In this document: positions 25,944 through 35,317 of the stretch, in pieces
How positions within the stretch are numbered: position 1 is the stretch's first letter
How the letters are laid out: each line of letters begins with the position of its first letter
From: Acinetobacter higginsii
Lineage (GTDB): Bacteria > Pseudomonadota > Gammaproteobacteria > Pseudomonadales > Moraxellaceae
DNA: 64,000 bases
Direction: 5' to 3'
Assembly (NCBI RefSeq): GCF_000369525.1
Contig: NZ_KB850072.1
Coordinates: 1,424,760-1,488,759, forward strand
The notes under the pieces: model-generated
Told to the model about the DNA's origin: nothing
The model's database searches: none
What the model saw: the letters and a program-made list of their open reading frames with translations, nothing else
Made by a program: the position numbers and the translations under genes

Positions 25944-26303
25944 TTAACTGACTAATGTACGAACGAAGGAAAAGTACAAAATAAATGCAATGATGACTAA
26001 GGTAATAAAAATGGCAAACATCCCTACACCACTTTCAGCATCTGCAGGATGTAAGTCATCATCATCGGCAATATTTTTCAACTCTCCATCGTAGATCCGA
26101 TAAAACTGATCTTTTTGTTCAGGACTTAAATGACTGGCAAAGTCATACACGCGTTTACGTTGTGCTAAGCAGTAATCACCCAAGTGAATTTCTTGATGGA
26201 AAATGGCTTCATCAAGTAATTGACGATGATGATGAGCTAACGCAATAATTTGACTTTCTAATGGTGGAACATCCACAGTTACGCCATCAATGACATTGGA
26301 CAT
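25944..26303 (-). CDS. hypothetical tail-anchored membrane protein
   Basis: The 119-residue protein begins MSNVIDGVTVDVPPLESQII, has a His-rich helical segment (ALAHHHRQLLDEAIFHQEIH), an acidic stretch (DDDDLHPADAE) and a single C-terminal membrane helix (MFAIFITLVIIAFILYFSFV). AAGGAG seven bases before the ATG at 26303 decides the start. Function unknown. Confidence 0.65.
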   Translation of the reverse strand: MSNVIDGVTVDVPPLESQIIALAHHHRQLLDEAIFHQEIHLGDYCLAQRKRVYDFASHLSPEQKDQFYRIYDGELKNIADDDDLHPADAESGVGMFAIFITLVIIAFILYFSFVRTLVS

Positions 26304-26529
26304 GTTATTCTCCTTTTCTATTATTTTCACTTTGATTTTACTTAAAATTATTTGCGACAAATGTTTAATCGTGTAAGATTTTATTTACGTAATGACACCG
26401 AATATATTTGACAATTCAATCAATTTTGTCATAATAATTTAACAAATCTAAGTTAAAGTAGCTTAAATTCAAAGTAGAGTAACTTTGAATAGAATTTGCG
26501 GTAATCATAATTAAAATAAGGAGTTATAT

Positions 26530-26763
26530 ATGATTCAACAATTTACACACCATGAACTAGAGCATGTATATGCAAATGCGGTAAATACAATTCAATCGCA
26601 AAAAAACTTCCAAGATGCAGTGAAAGAGCTTGAAGAAGTAGCTAAAGCAGGTCACGGTAAAGCGGCATTATTTTTAGCAGAGTTGTATTATCAAGGCTTC
26701 CGAGTAGAACGTGATTCCTTGAAAGCACAGTATTGGCAGAAGATGGCAACCTTACAAGCATAA
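26530..26763 (+). CDS. small Sel1-repeat protein
   Basis: The 77-residue protein carries one to one and a half Sel1/TPR-like repeats (AGHGKAALFLAELYYQGFRV, then DSLKAQYWQKMA). It is soluble with no signal peptide, so it is a cytoplasmic protein-binding module. AAGGAG lies about seven bases before the ATG. It has its own terminator. Confidence 0.75.
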   Translation: MIQQFTHHELEHVYANAVNTIQSQKNFQDAVKELEEVAKAGHGKAALFLAELYYQGFRVERDSLKAQYWQKMATLQA

Positions 26764-26765
26764 TG

Positions 26766-26792
26766 AAACGTCACTTAGGTGGCGTTTTTTAA
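26766..26792 (+). terminator. terminator of the Sel1 gene
   Basis: A 9-bp stem with one G-T pair (26766-26774 with 26779-26787), TTAG loop and T run. Confidence 0.85.
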
Positions 26793-26974
26793 TACCTCCA
26801 TAAAACGAATCAACATGGTTCTTTCATATTCCTAACTTGCGCTGCAGTAAAGCTTTAACCGCTTGGATGAGATACCTACAATATTTGCTTACGATTTAGA
26901 TCAATTGTTTAAACATAACTGCCATCTATCTTTCTTATAATAAAACATAAGTTTAAGAATATTAGTTTAATAAC

Positions 26975-27352
26975 ATGTATCGTTTTAGCCATTTCCAACC
27001 AGTCTCACGTGAGTTGATGTTTAAAATTTCAATTCTAAAAACAATGATGTATTGCGGCGTTCTTTGGGGTTTATACCATCAGGGTTGGGCAATCAAATCG
27101 GATCAAGATGGTCACGTATTCCCCTTTTGGCTAAACGGCGTCCAAGCTCATCGCTATGCTAAAGCACACTGGAAAAACTACACACCACGTAAGATTACGC
27201 CGAAAGATTTCCATGAGTCCTTGCTTCCAACTTTAACCCGTTTACAAGTTGAACCTGCTTTATTTAACTCTTCACATCGTAAATTTAAACTTTCAACTCA
27301 GCAAATGCAGCATTTCTTCTTTATGCCACATCAATCAGCAGTGACGGTTTAA
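26975..27352 (+). CDS. DUF2750 family protein
   Basis: The 125-residue protein has the DUF2750 core: VLWGLYHQGWAIKSDQDG, then FPFWLNGVQAHRYA and TPKDFHESLLPTLTR, ending with FKLSTQQMQ. DUF2750 proteins are small cytoplasmic proteins of unknown function. The start region (MYRFSHFQPVSRELM) could be shortened to the Met at residue 15. Confidence 0.75.
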   Translation: MYRFSHFQPVSRELMFKISILKTMMYCGVLWGLYHQGWAIKSDQDGHVFPFWLNGVQAHRYAKAHWKNYTPRKITPKDFHESLLPTLTRLQVEPALFNSSHRKFKLSTQQMQHFFFMPHQSAVTV

Positions 27353-27490
27353 TTATTCTCTCTAATCCAATGATGACTTTTTAGACACTCATGAAGAAAA
27401 GTTATCATTGGAATGAAATTAGGGCTTTGCATTTAAAAAAAATACCGTTAAGTTAAATGAAAATGACAATACAACACAGGTGGATAAACA

Positions 27491-27922
27491 ATGACAATCG
27501 TTGCTCAAGTCATCAAGAATAAAGCAGTACAATCAATTTTCACCATTTCACCGAATGCGACTGTACTTGAAGCAATTAAAATTATGGCAGAAAAAGGTGT
27601 TGGTGCTTTAGTCGTTGCCGAAGATGAGAAAGTCGTTGGAATTTTCTCTGAACGTGACTACACCCGTAAGATTGCTTTAATGGAACGTTCTTCAAACAAT
27701 ACGCCTGTGTCAGACATTATGACATCAAAAGTAATTTCTGTAGGTTTAAACCATACGGTAGAAGAATGCCTTAACCTCATGACTGACCGTCATTTACGTC
27801 ATTTACCTGTGCTTGATCAAGAAAAGTTAGTTGGCTTTATCTCTATCGGAGACTTAGTTAAAGCAGCGATGGATGATCAACGTATTCTGATTGAACAGCT
27901 TCAACAATATATTTCTGGCTGA
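27491..27922 (+). CDS. CBS-domain pair protein
   Basis: The 143-residue protein consists of two CBS motifs (about 10-65 and 75-135), with the characteristic VVGIFSERDYTRK and LVGFISIGDLVK strands. Such stand-alone CBS pairs bind adenine nucleotides and act as regulatory or sensor modules. AGGTGG lies about ten bases before the ATG. It shares a bidirectional terminator with argD. Confidence 0.9.
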   Translation: MTIVAQVIKNKAVQSIFTISPNATVLEAIKIMAEKGVGALVVAEDEKVVGIFSERDYTRKIALMERSSNNTPVSDIMTSKVISVGLNHTVEECLNLMTDRHLRHLPVLDQEKLVGFISIGDLVKAAMDDQRILIEQLQQYISG

Positions 27923-27938
27923 TTCTCTATACAAACAA

Positions 27939-27966
27939 AAAAGGGCAAGTGAATTGCCCTTTTCTT
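27939..27966. terminator. bidirectional terminator between the CBS gene and argD
   Basis: AAAAGGGCAA (27939-27948) pairs with TTGCCCTTTT (27954-27963) across a 5-base loop; the genes converge on it. Confidence 0.88.
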
Positions 27967-27979
27967 CAACCTACAACGA

Positions 27980-29194
27980 TTATGCTTTTAGAAAGTTCTT
28001 AATCACAGCAACAAGACGTTGTAGTAACTCATCTGCTTGCGCTTGTGTCATGTTTAATGGCGGTAATAAACGTACCACTGAACCAGCCGTTACATTGATA
28101 ATCAGCTTATATTCATCACGTGCAATCGCAACCAGTTCAGCACAGTCTTTTGGTAGCTGAATCCCAATCATCATGCCAAAGCCACGCACTTGAACATTGT
28201 AATCTGCCAATTGCGCTCTGAGTTGATCAACAATATAGGCACCTACTGTAGCAGCATTCTCAACTGCATTTTCCTTTTCCAGAGTATCAAGTACGGTATA
28301 TACCACACGTGAACCTAGCACTGTTCCACCATAAGTTGAACCATGGCTGCCTGCACCCAGTAAACCCACAGCTTTACCTTGTGTCATCACCGCACCAATT
28401 GGAAAGCCATTTCCTAAGCCTTTGGCTGTAGTCATGACATCAGGAATAATGCTGGTGTGTTGATAAGCAAAGTATTTACCTGTACGGCCATTCCCTGTTT
28501 GAATCTCATCTAGCATCATCAACCAATTGTGCTGATTACATAGCGCACGTACATCCTCCAAGTAACTAAACCCTTGTGGTGCTGTATTCACGCCGCCTTC
28601 ACCTTGGATAGGCTCAATCAGGATGGCAACAATATCTGGATGGTTGATGGCTGCTTCTTGAATTGCTTCCACATCTCCAAACGGCACACGAATAAAACCT
28701 TCAACCAAGGGCGCAAAGCCTTCCTGAACCTTTTTATTGCCAGTTGCAGACAAGGTTGCCAAGGTACGGCCGTGGAAAGATTGTTCCGCGACTAAAATTT
28801 TAGGGTATGCAATGCCTTGTTGAGCACCAAATTTACGTGCAATTTTGATCGCACCTTCATTTGATTCAGCACCACTATTTGAAAAGAAAATTTCTTCCAT
28901 CCCTGAAACTTCTGCCAGTTTCTGTGCTGCAGCTGTTTGCCAAGGAATTTCATATAGGTTACTGGTATGTACCAAAGTCGCAGCTTGTTCAGCAATCGCT
29001 TCTGCAATAACAGGGTGTGCATGTCCTAAACCGCACACAGCAATCCCCGTTAACGCATCTAAATATTCTGTACCCTCTGCCGTATATAGATACGCCCCTC
29101 GTCCTCGTACAAAGCTGATCGCTTGGCGACCATAGGTTGCCATAAGGTGTGATGGTTGATCAGGTTGCACAGGAGCAAGAGTGATATTAGTCAT
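27980..29194 (-). CDS. argD: acetylornithine/class III aminotransferase
   Basis: The 404-residue PLP enzyme has the subgroup III signature (LDEIQTGNGRTGKYFAYQH, with TTAKGLGNGFPIGA carrying the PLP lysine) and the NSGAESNEGAIKIAR and SFHGRT motifs of acetylornithine transaminases. ArgD converts N-acetylglutamate semialdehyde to N-acetylornithine in arginine synthesis and may also serve in lysine synthesis. It is a lone gene, so arginine specificity is inferred from similarity only. Confidence 0.88.
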   Translation of the reverse strand: MTNITLAPVQPDQPSHLMATYGRQAISFVRGRGAYLYTAEGTEYLDALTGIAVCGLGHAHPVIAEAIAEQAATLVHTSNLYEIPWQTAAAQKLAEVSGMEEIFFSNSGAESNEGAIKIARKFGAQQGIAYPKILVAEQSFHGRTLATLSATGNKKVQEGFAPLVEGFIRVPFGDVEAIQEAAINHPDIVAILIEPIQGEGGVNTAPQGFSYLEDVRALCNQHNWLMMLDEIQTGNGRTGKYFAYQHTSIIPDVMTTAKGLGNGFPIGAVMTQGKAVGLLGAGSHGSTYGGTVLGSRVVYTVLDTLEKENAVENAATVGAYIVDQLRAQLADYNVQVRGFGMMIGIQLPKDCAELVAIARDEYKLIINVTAGSVVRLLPPLNMTQAQADELLQRLVAVIKNFLKA

Positions 29195-29357
29195 AACAAA
29201 CTCAATCTATCAGTAGTTGTGGTGAAAAAAGTTATATAAGCAAAAACTTGCATAGATTGAAAGCCTAAAGTCACATTTATATAAGAAAAATCTTTCGCAA
29301 TCCTCCGCCGCGCTTTTTTTTAGGTATAATGCAAGGAGATTAGTTGAGGATCTATCT

Positions 29358-29699
29358 ATGACGGAACAAGCGCGTGATACAGTAGCGTTAATTCGTGATC
29401 AAATTGCGAAACACCCTGTTTTACTTTACATGAAAGGCACTCCACAATTTCCGCAATGTGGTTTTTCTGCTCGTGCAGTAGAAGCACTTAGCCAAATTGG
29501 TCGTCCATTTGCCTATGTAAATATCTTGGAAAATCAAGATATTCGTGCAACTTTACCTCAAATTGCGAACTGGCCTACTTTTCCACAATTATGGATCAAT
29601 GGCGAGCTTATTGGTGGTAGCGATATCATGCTTGAAATGTTCCAAAATGGTGAGTTAAAACCATTAGTTGAACAGTACAGCCCAGCACCTGAAGCATAA
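29358..29699 (+). CDS. grxD: monothiol glutaredoxin, Grx4 family
   Basis: The 113-residue protein has the monothiol active site CGFS at 34-37, the WPTFPQLWI segment with cis-Pro and the GGSDI glutathione motif. Grx4 proteins bind a [2Fe-2S] cluster shared between two subunits and hand it on to other proteins. It is divergent from argD and shares a bidirectional terminator with the next gene. Confidence 0.95.
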   Translation: MTEQARDTVALIRDQIAKHPVLLYMKGTPQFPQCGFSARAVEALSQIGRPFAYVNILENQDIRATLPQIANWPTFPQLWINGELIGGSDIMLEMFQNGELKPLVEQYSPAPEA

Positions 29700-29709
29700 G
29701 CTGTTAAGC

Positions 29710-29738
29710 AAAAAGCCAATCAAATGATTGGCTTTTTT
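29710..29738. terminator. bidirectional terminator after grxD
   Basis: A 12-bp stem (29710-29721 with 29726-29737), AAAT loop, flanked by A and T runs. Confidence 0.88.
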
Positions 29739-29750
29739 ATTGGAAGGATT

Positions 29751-30074
29751 TTAATGTTGACTAAATCCAACATAGCGGAATAACCCTTCCACACCTAAAT
29801 CTGCTTTATAAATGTGCATGTCGGCATAGTGAGCTTGAGTAACACTAGCAAAAATATTCATATTTGGATCTTCATGAATTTCATCCACTGACTGTGGTAA
29901 AACCTCTTCAAAACGATCAGCAATAAATTCAAAACCTAAATCCATTGCCATAAATAGCGTATGTTCACAAGGTTGAATATACTGCTCTTGATCCCAGTCT
30001 AGAACCGCATGCTGACAAAAAGGACATACAATGTTTTGGGTCGCATCGACAATATTGATAAGTTGATATGACAT
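29751..30074 (-). CDS. hypothetical protein with a CxxC zinc-like motif
   Basis: The protein begins MSYQLINIVDATQNIVCPFC (107 residues) and has CPFC near residues 17-20 with a later C-x-H (PCEHTLF), a possible zinc site. The rest is acidic. The ATG at 30074 is chosen; the frame extends upstream only through a TTG. Family not recognised. Confidence 0.6.
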   Translation of the reverse strand: MSYQLINIVDATQNIVCPFCQHAVLDWDQEQYIQPCEHTLFMAMDLGFEFIADRFEEVLPQSVDEIHEDPNMNIFASVTQAHYADMHIYKADLGVEGLFRYVGFSQH

Positions 30075-30153
30075 AATACTTAAGCGCAAAAAATTTCAGC
30101 CAGTTTAAAAGAATATGACGCGCTAATCTATCTTGAAGCGGAGGATTTAGCTG

Positions 30154-30582
30154 ATGGCGACATTAGAACAAGCAATTGCATTTGCCGCAAAACAACATTC
30201 AGGTCAAGTTGACAAAGCCAATGCCCCCTATAATTTACACCCACTCAGAGTGATGCTGAATGTACCCAGTATGGATCATAAAATCATTGCTGTTCTGCAT
30301 GATGTCTTAGAAGATACCGAAACAAGCATTGCAGATTTACAAGCTTTAGGATTCCAGACACACATTATCGAAGCAATCGTTGCACTCACCAAACTAGATG
30401 GTGAGTCTCGAATCGAAGCCGCTCAGCGCACTGTACAAAACCCTTTAGCACGTGTTGTGAAATTGGCTGATATCACTGACAATATGGACTTATCTCGAAT
30501 TCCATCACCAACCGCAAAAGATTTTGAGCGAATGGAACAATATCAGCAGGTTCGGGCTATATTATTAGCCCACAATGTTTAA
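30154..30582 (+). CDS. HD-domain phosphohydrolase, SpoT-like
   Basis: The 142-residue protein is a compact HD domain: H29, the HD pair at 49-50 (VLHDVLEDT), the following ED and a later Asp in KLADITDN. The layout matches the hydrolase half of RelA/SpoT-type enzymes, so hydrolysis of a nucleotide such as (p)ppGpp is possible but not shown. CGGAGG-like bases lie about nine bases before the ATG. Confidence 0.82.
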   Translation: MATLEQAIAFAAKQHSGQVDKANAPYNLHPLRVMLNVPSMDHKIIAVLHDVLEDTETSIADLQALGFQTHIIEAIVALTKLDGESRIEAAQRTVQNPLARVVKLADITDNMDLSRIPSPTAKDFERMEQYQQVRAILLAHNV

Positions 30583-30637
30583 TAATCACTTTTATATTCA
30601 TTTAACTTGATCACAATAAGCTGGAGTTTATAGCGTA

Positions 30638-31558
30638 ATGCTAACGGATTTAGATGATTTTTATTGCTTCGCGCTGGTTGTAGAACATGGTGGCTTTAGT
30701 GCTGCTGAACGTGCAACAGACATTCCTAAATCTAAACTCAGCCGTAGGGTTTACAATCTCGAAGAACAATTAGGTGTACGTCTGATTCAACGTAGTTCAC
30801 GTCATTTTGCCGTGACTGATATTGGTATGGATGTTTACCGACATGCACAGGTGATGATGAATGCAGCCCAAGCAGCGCATGATGTGGTCAATCATTTGAG
30901 CAGTCAGCCACGTGGTGTCATCAAAGTCAGTGTACCAGTCGATATTGCTCAAAATCAGATGGCGAAAATCCTACCGGCCTTTTTGAAGAAATATCCTGAA
31001 GTTCGGGTACAGATGATGATCAGCAACCGCCGTATTGATGTCATCAATGAAGGTGTCGATCTGGCGCTGCGTGTTCGCTCTAAATTAGATGATGATCCAA
31101 ACCTTGTATTGCGCCAATTCGAAGCGATTGAACAACGTCTTTTCGCCAGCCAAGCCTATTTAAATGAATTTGGTCATCTCAATAGCCCAGAACAACTGGC
31201 AGAACATCGTATTATCAGCATGGCTGAAGATCATCTCGATCAACAATTCTTGTTAACAGGCCCTGACCATCAGCAGAAAAAGATCAAAGTAAACCCCGTG
31301 ATTATGGGTTCAAATTTACTGATGCTGGCGGAATTAGCCACTCAAAACTGTGGGATCGCCCTGCTTCCCGACAGTATTGCCCAAGACTTTGTAAAAACAG
31401 GACAACTTGTGACTGTCTTACCCGAATGGACGGCACCACACGGTATTTTCCACGCAGTTTATCCATCGAGACGCGGTCTATTGCCCGCTGTTCGTGTTTT
31501 TATTGATTATTTGGTTGAACAACTTACCCAATGCTCAACTAAAAAAAAGCGCGATTAG
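30638..31558 (+). CDS. LysR family transcriptional regulator
   Basis: The 306-residue protein has an N-terminal winged helix (FYCFALVVEHGGFSAAERAT, SKLSRRVYNLEEQLGVRL) and a substrate-binding domain from about 90 to 295. The LSRRVYNLE variation and the VSVPVDIAQ opening fit the CrgA/DsdC-like group. The effector and targets are not evident; the neighbouring genes (HD protein, map) are not obviously related. Its stop codon lies inside the terminator hairpin. Confidence 0.9.
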   Translation: MLTDLDDFYCFALVVEHGGFSAAERATDIPKSKLSRRVYNLEEQLGVRLIQRSSRHFAVTDIGMDVYRHAQVMMNAAQAAHDVVNHLSSQPRGVIKVSVPVDIAQNQMAKILPAFLKKYPEVRVQMMISNRRIDVINEGVDLALRVRSKLDDDPNLVLRQFEAIEQRLFASQAYLNEFGHLNSPEQLAEHRIISMAEDHLDQQFLLTGPDHQQKKIKVNPVIMGSNLLMLAELATQNCGIALLPDSIAQDFVKTGQLVTVLPEWTAPHGIFHAVYPSRRGLLPAVRVFIDYLVEQLTQCSTKKKRD

Positions 31559-31575
31559 AAATCGCGCTTTTTTTA
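31543..31575. terminator. bidirectional terminator between the LysR gene and map
   Basis: A 13-bp stem (31543-31555 with 31561-31573) with GCGCGAT core and flanking A and T runs. Confidence 0.88.
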
Positions 31576-31584
31576 TCGGATAAC

Positions 31585-32379
31585 TTAAACGGCTGGATAA
31601 TGTCCTGTGCCATTCGGCCATGGCGTTAATAGCTCAAAGCCATCATCCGTTACAGCAACCATGTGCTCCCACTGAGCAGACAATGATTTATCTTGTGTCA
31701 CTACAGTCCAACCATCATTGAGTTCTTTTACATAGCGTTTTCCTGCATTCACCATCGGCTCAATGGTAAACACCATGCCTTTTTTCAGAACCAAACCTTG
31801 GCCTTTCTGACCATAGTGCAAAATATTCGGCTGTTCATGATAAATACGACCAATACCATGCCCACAATATTCACGCACGATGCTATAACCTTCACGCTGA
31901 GCAACAGATTGGATGGCATAGCCAATATCACCTAATGTTGCACCTGGTTTCACTGTATGAATACCCGCTAACATCGCTTCATAGGTTGTTTCAACCAGTT
32001 TTTTCGCTTCAGGCTTTGGCTCACCAACAAAATACATTCGGCTGGTATCGCCAAAATAGCCATCTTTAATCACGGCAACATCGATATTTAAAATATCACC
32101 CTCTTGCAAAATCTTTTTCGCAGAAGGAATTGCATGACAAACTTCTTCATTGACAGAGATACAGGTCGTTTTGGTGAAACCGTGATAGCCCACATTGGCA
32201 GGAATCACCTGCAATGTATTCACAATATAATCGTTGCAGATATCATCTAAATATTCAGTTGAAACGCCAGGCTTGATATAAGGCCCGATCATTTCTAACA
32301 CTTGTGCCGCTAAACGACCAGAGATACGTAATTTCTCCAGATCTTGTTCAGTTTTAATGGTCACAGTAGAAGCTCTCAT
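31585..32379 (-). CDS. map: type I methionine aminopeptidase
   Basis: Map removes the initiator Met from nascent proteins. The 264-residue protein has the expected metal ligands and loops: NEEVCHAIP, NIDVAVIKDGYFGDTSRMY, CGHGIGRIYHEQP and FTIEPMVNAG. There is no N-terminal zinc-finger extension, as usual in bacteria. Many genomes hold two map genes, so this may not be the only copy; it is not next to rpsB here. Confidence 0.95.
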   Translation of the reverse strand: MRASTVTIKTEQDLEKLRISGRLAAQVLEMIGPYIKPGVSTEYLDDICNDYIVNTLQVIPANVGYHGFTKTTCISVNEEVCHAIPSAKKILQEGDILNIDVAVIKDGYFGDTSRMYFVGEPKPEAKKLVETTYEAMLAGIHTVKPGATLGDIGYAIQSVAQREGYSIVREYCGHGIGRIYHEQPNILHYGQKGQGLVLKKGMVFTIEPMVNAGKRYVKELNDGWTVVTQDKSLSAQWEHMVAVTDDGFELLTPWPNGTGHYPAV

Positions 32380-32738
32380 TCGAGATTTTCCTTATTCATC
32401 AATCAGATTAAAATCACATGCAGAAAAATTAATATGGGGACTGCATAAAGTATTTCAATATTTGTACGCCTTCCCATTGAAATCTTCAATCTATTTAAGA
32501 CTAAAAGAGCATTTTATTTTTGATATTTAAATTCAGTTAGGCCAATAGGAAAGAATCTATACCCTTCTGCATTTTCGAGTTTTGGAAAGCTTTTCAACAC
32601 ATTAGCTTTACCATTACTAATTATATGATTTTCATCATTTCTTTTTAGTCAAAAATCAACCAAATTTCACATAAATTAGTTTCAAAAGAACGCATTTTTG
32701 TTCTAAACTTCGCACTTTTATTTTATGCCTCCCTCTTT
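32380..32738. other. 359-base divergent promoter region of map and brnQ
   Basis: No gene, repeat or riboswitch is recognised. The stretch is AT-rich and should hold the divergent promoters of map and brnQ. Confidence 0.5.
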
Positions 32739-34040
32739 ATGAATCAACTTCGTACAGGAGATATCATTGCTTTAGGTTTTATGACCTTCGCGTTATTTAT
32801 TGGCGCAGGCAATATTATCTTTCCTCCAATCGTTGCTCAGCAGGCTGGTGAACATGTCTGGCTTGCGGCCTTCGGTTTCTTAATTACCGCAGTTGGTTTG
32901 CCTGTCATTACGATTATGGCCTTATCTCGCATGAAAGGTTCAATCGAAATCATCAGCTCTCCACTTGGACGCTTCTTTAGCTTACTGCTCACCATTGTTT
33001 GCTATTTGTCTGTAGGTCCACTCTTTGCAACACCACGTACTGCAACAGTTTCTTATGAAATTGGCTTCGCACCGTATTTTGGTACATCAGGTAGCAGCCT
33101 TCTTATTTATAGTATTGTGTATTTTGCATTTGTGACTGCAGTTTCACTGTATCCAAATAAACTACTCGATACGGTTGGTCATGTACTGGCTCCTTTAAAA
33201 ATCATTGCCTTGGCAATCTTAGGTATCGCCGCATTTGCGATTCCAACAGGTATGATTTCAGCTCCAGTCAACAACTATATCGCAAGTCCTGTTTCTGAAG
33301 GTTTCGTTAGTGGTTATTTGACCATGGATACCTTAGGCGCACTGGTATTTGGTATCGTAATTATTCAAGCGATCCAATCACGAGGTGTGACAGATACAAA
33401 ACTGATTACCAAATATGCCATTATCGCAAGTTTGATTGCGGGTGTTGGACTCACGCTTGTCTATGTCAGCTTGTTTAAACTTGGCTTAGGCAGTCATGAA
33501 GTCGCGCCTAATGCAGCCAATGGTGCAATCATTCTGCATGCTTATGTACAACACGCGTTTGGTGATTACGGATCGTATTTCTTAACCATCTTAATTTTCC
33601 TTGCATGTATGGTAACCGCAATTGGTCTTACATGTGCTTGCGCTGAATATTTTACCGAATTGACAGGTTTATCTTATAAGTTACTTGTTTTTATCCTGAC
33701 TGGCTTTTCTTTGTTGATTTCTAATCTAGGTCTAACAAAGCTGATTGCAATCTCAGTTCCTGTACTCAGTGCAATTTATCCGCCAGCGATTGTCGTGATC
33801 ATGCTCAGCTTCTTCTGGAAACGTTGGAACAATCCGTCGATCGTGGTTGGATCTGTGACTGCTGTTGCTTTCCTTTTTGGTATTTTTGAAGCAATTAAAG
33901 CGGCTGGTTTTACTGCACAATTACCGACTTTTATTCAGCACTTACCATTGAACGAACAAAATCTCGCATGGTTACTCCCATCGCTGATCGTTCTTGTTTT
34001 TGCAATTGTGGTCGATCGCGTATCGGCATCTAAAGATTAA
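32739..34040 (+). CDS. brnQ: branched-chain amino acid transporter BrnQ
   Basis: The 433-residue inner-membrane protein has about 12 helices and the BrnQ/LIV-II opening (FMTFALFIGAGNIIFPP), then GPLFATPRTATVSYE, as in Na+-coupled carriers of Leu, Ile and Val. It is transcribed alone. The ATG at 32739 is the only start consistent with the conserved N-terminus. Confidence 0.95.
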   Translation: MNQLRTGDIIALGFMTFALFIGAGNIIFPPIVAQQAGEHVWLAAFGFLITAVGLPVITIMALSRMKGSIEIISSPLGRFFSLLLTIVCYLSVGPLFATPRTATVSYEIGFAPYFGTSGSSLLIYSIVYFAFVTAVSLYPNKLLDTVGHVLAPLKIIALAILGIAAFAIPTGMISAPVNNYIASPVSEGFVSGYLTMDTLGALVFGIVIIQAIQSRGVTDTKLITKYAIIASLIAGVGLTLVYVSLFKLGLGSHEVAPNAANGAIILHAYVQHAFGDYGSYFLTILIFLACMVTAIGLTCACAEYFTELTGLSYKLLVFILTGFSLLISNLGLTKLIAISVPVLSAIYPPAIVVIMLSFFWKRWNNPSIVVGSVTAVAFLFGIFEAIKAAGFTAQLPTFIQHLPLNEQNLAWLLPSLIVLVFAIVVDRVSASKD

Positions 34041-34454
34041 AATGATTTGTCGTTAAAATGATGTTTTACCCAAACATGATTTTAGCTATACAAGAAATGT
34101 TCTTTTATCCAACGCTCATTTTTTGTTTACGACAAATCTTTCTTTTCTTAACTTAAAGCTGACGCTGTCAAATATGCCTCAATGTCTTTATTTGTGATCT
34201 AAAAACAACTATTTCAATTGAATTAGTTGATTGGCAAACTTTTCAAAATGTAAAAATAATGGCTAATATTTTACTAAAAAATAGTATAAATCAATATAAA
34301 AAATACTTAAAAGTTATATAAATCAATACATTTAGAAATTTATTTTCAAAATAGTCACTATCCCTATTGAAATGCTCAGAAAATAGCAGTACAACTTAAA
34401 AAACAATTCAGACAAAAACACATGGTTTTGTCGTCACAACAAGGAGGGATGGAG
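34041..34454. other. 410-base AT-rich intergenic region
   Basis: I see no gene, clear terminator or repeat here apart from general AT-richness. Confidence 0.45.
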
Positions 34455-34715
34455 ATGTTATCAATACATTTCAACAAGCAAGTCTTCATTAACGCTCTGA
34501 AGGCAAATGATTCAATCGTATATGCAACTACAACGCTTGCCTTAATGGTCACGTTGTTGTTTCAAGGCACAATTAAAGGTAATTTAAAACCCGAATATTT
34601 TGCATATGCATTGATTGTATCTCTGGCCTTTTGTATGTGGGCGATCGTCGATCGAAAGTTTCGACAGTTAAGCGCAGTGCGCCAAAAAAATTCTTTAGGA
34701 AAAATGGATGAGTGA
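34455..34715 (+). CDS. hypothetical two-helix membrane protein
   Basis: The 86-residue protein begins MLSIHFNKQVFINALKANDS and has two hydrophobic segments (VYATTTLALMVTLLF and YFAYALIVSLAFCMWAI), with a basic C-terminus. A perfect AAGGAGG seven bases before the ATG at 34455 decides the start over the upstream ATGs at 34422 and 34449. Function unknown. Confidence 0.65.
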   Translation: MLSIHFNKQVFINALKANDSIVYATTTLALMVTLLFQGTIKGNLKPEYFAYALIVSLAFCMWAIVDRKFRQLSAVRQKNSLGKMDE

Positions 34716-34726
34716 TCATCCATTTT

Positions 34727-35182
34727 TTAATGTAAAAATTGAGCAATAGTTCCCAATACTAAAATCCCAGTTGCACCCAACTCTACAAGAATTAAACTCA
34801 ACATCATCAATGTCATACACCATGCTGGTAAAGTCCATTTCCCCACTTGATGCGGCTGTTTGAATTGATTGGTTGTATCTCTTAATAATCCATGCAAAAT
34901 ATAGATTAAAATCGACATCGCAAAGAAGAATAGATTTGCAACAACACAAAATAATGCGATTGAATCAGATAGAACTGTAAAAAAACTTAATGCTGCTAAA
35001 ATTAGACTGGCTGCCGCGTAAAGCAGACTACTCCGATGTGCAATATCCACATAATAATGTGCTCTTGCCTGCGCTGTTTGTCTAATTTGATAATATTTCC
35101 AAACTCCAGTCAGCATCCCCACCCATAGAAAAATCCCACTAAATACAATAGCAAGCTGTGTTGCAGTATTTAAAACATACAT
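34727..35182 (-). CDS. hypothetical membrane protein
   Basis: The 151-residue protein has four hydrophobic segments (about 8-28, 54-75, 77-100 and 122-147) and a polar loop with HYYVDIAHRSS. Family not recognised; probably an inner-membrane protein. It converges with the small gene at 34455 and is divergent from the hydrolase gene. Confidence 0.65.
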   Translation of the reverse strand: MYVLNTATQLAIVFSGIFLWVGMLTGVWKYYQIRQTAQARAHYYVDIAHRSSLLYAAASLILAALSFFTVLSDSIALFCVVANLFFFAMSILIYILHGLLRDTTNQFKQPHQVGKWTLPAWCMTLMMLSLILVELGATGILVLGTIAQFLH

Positions 35183-35317
35183 AACATCCCCGAAATTAAA
35201 ATATTCCTTTTGTGTGCGTATATTACATAAAATTTGACTTTTAAGTCATTTTTTAAACGAGTTTCTTTTTGGAACTTGTGTAAAGTAATACTATGCACAT
35301 ATAAGAGTATCTTTCTA

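Noticed and set aside
32380..32738. Leader peptide or riboswitch for brnQ
   Set aside because: No run of Leu, Ile or Val codons with an attenuator hairpin, and no recognisable riboswitch core.
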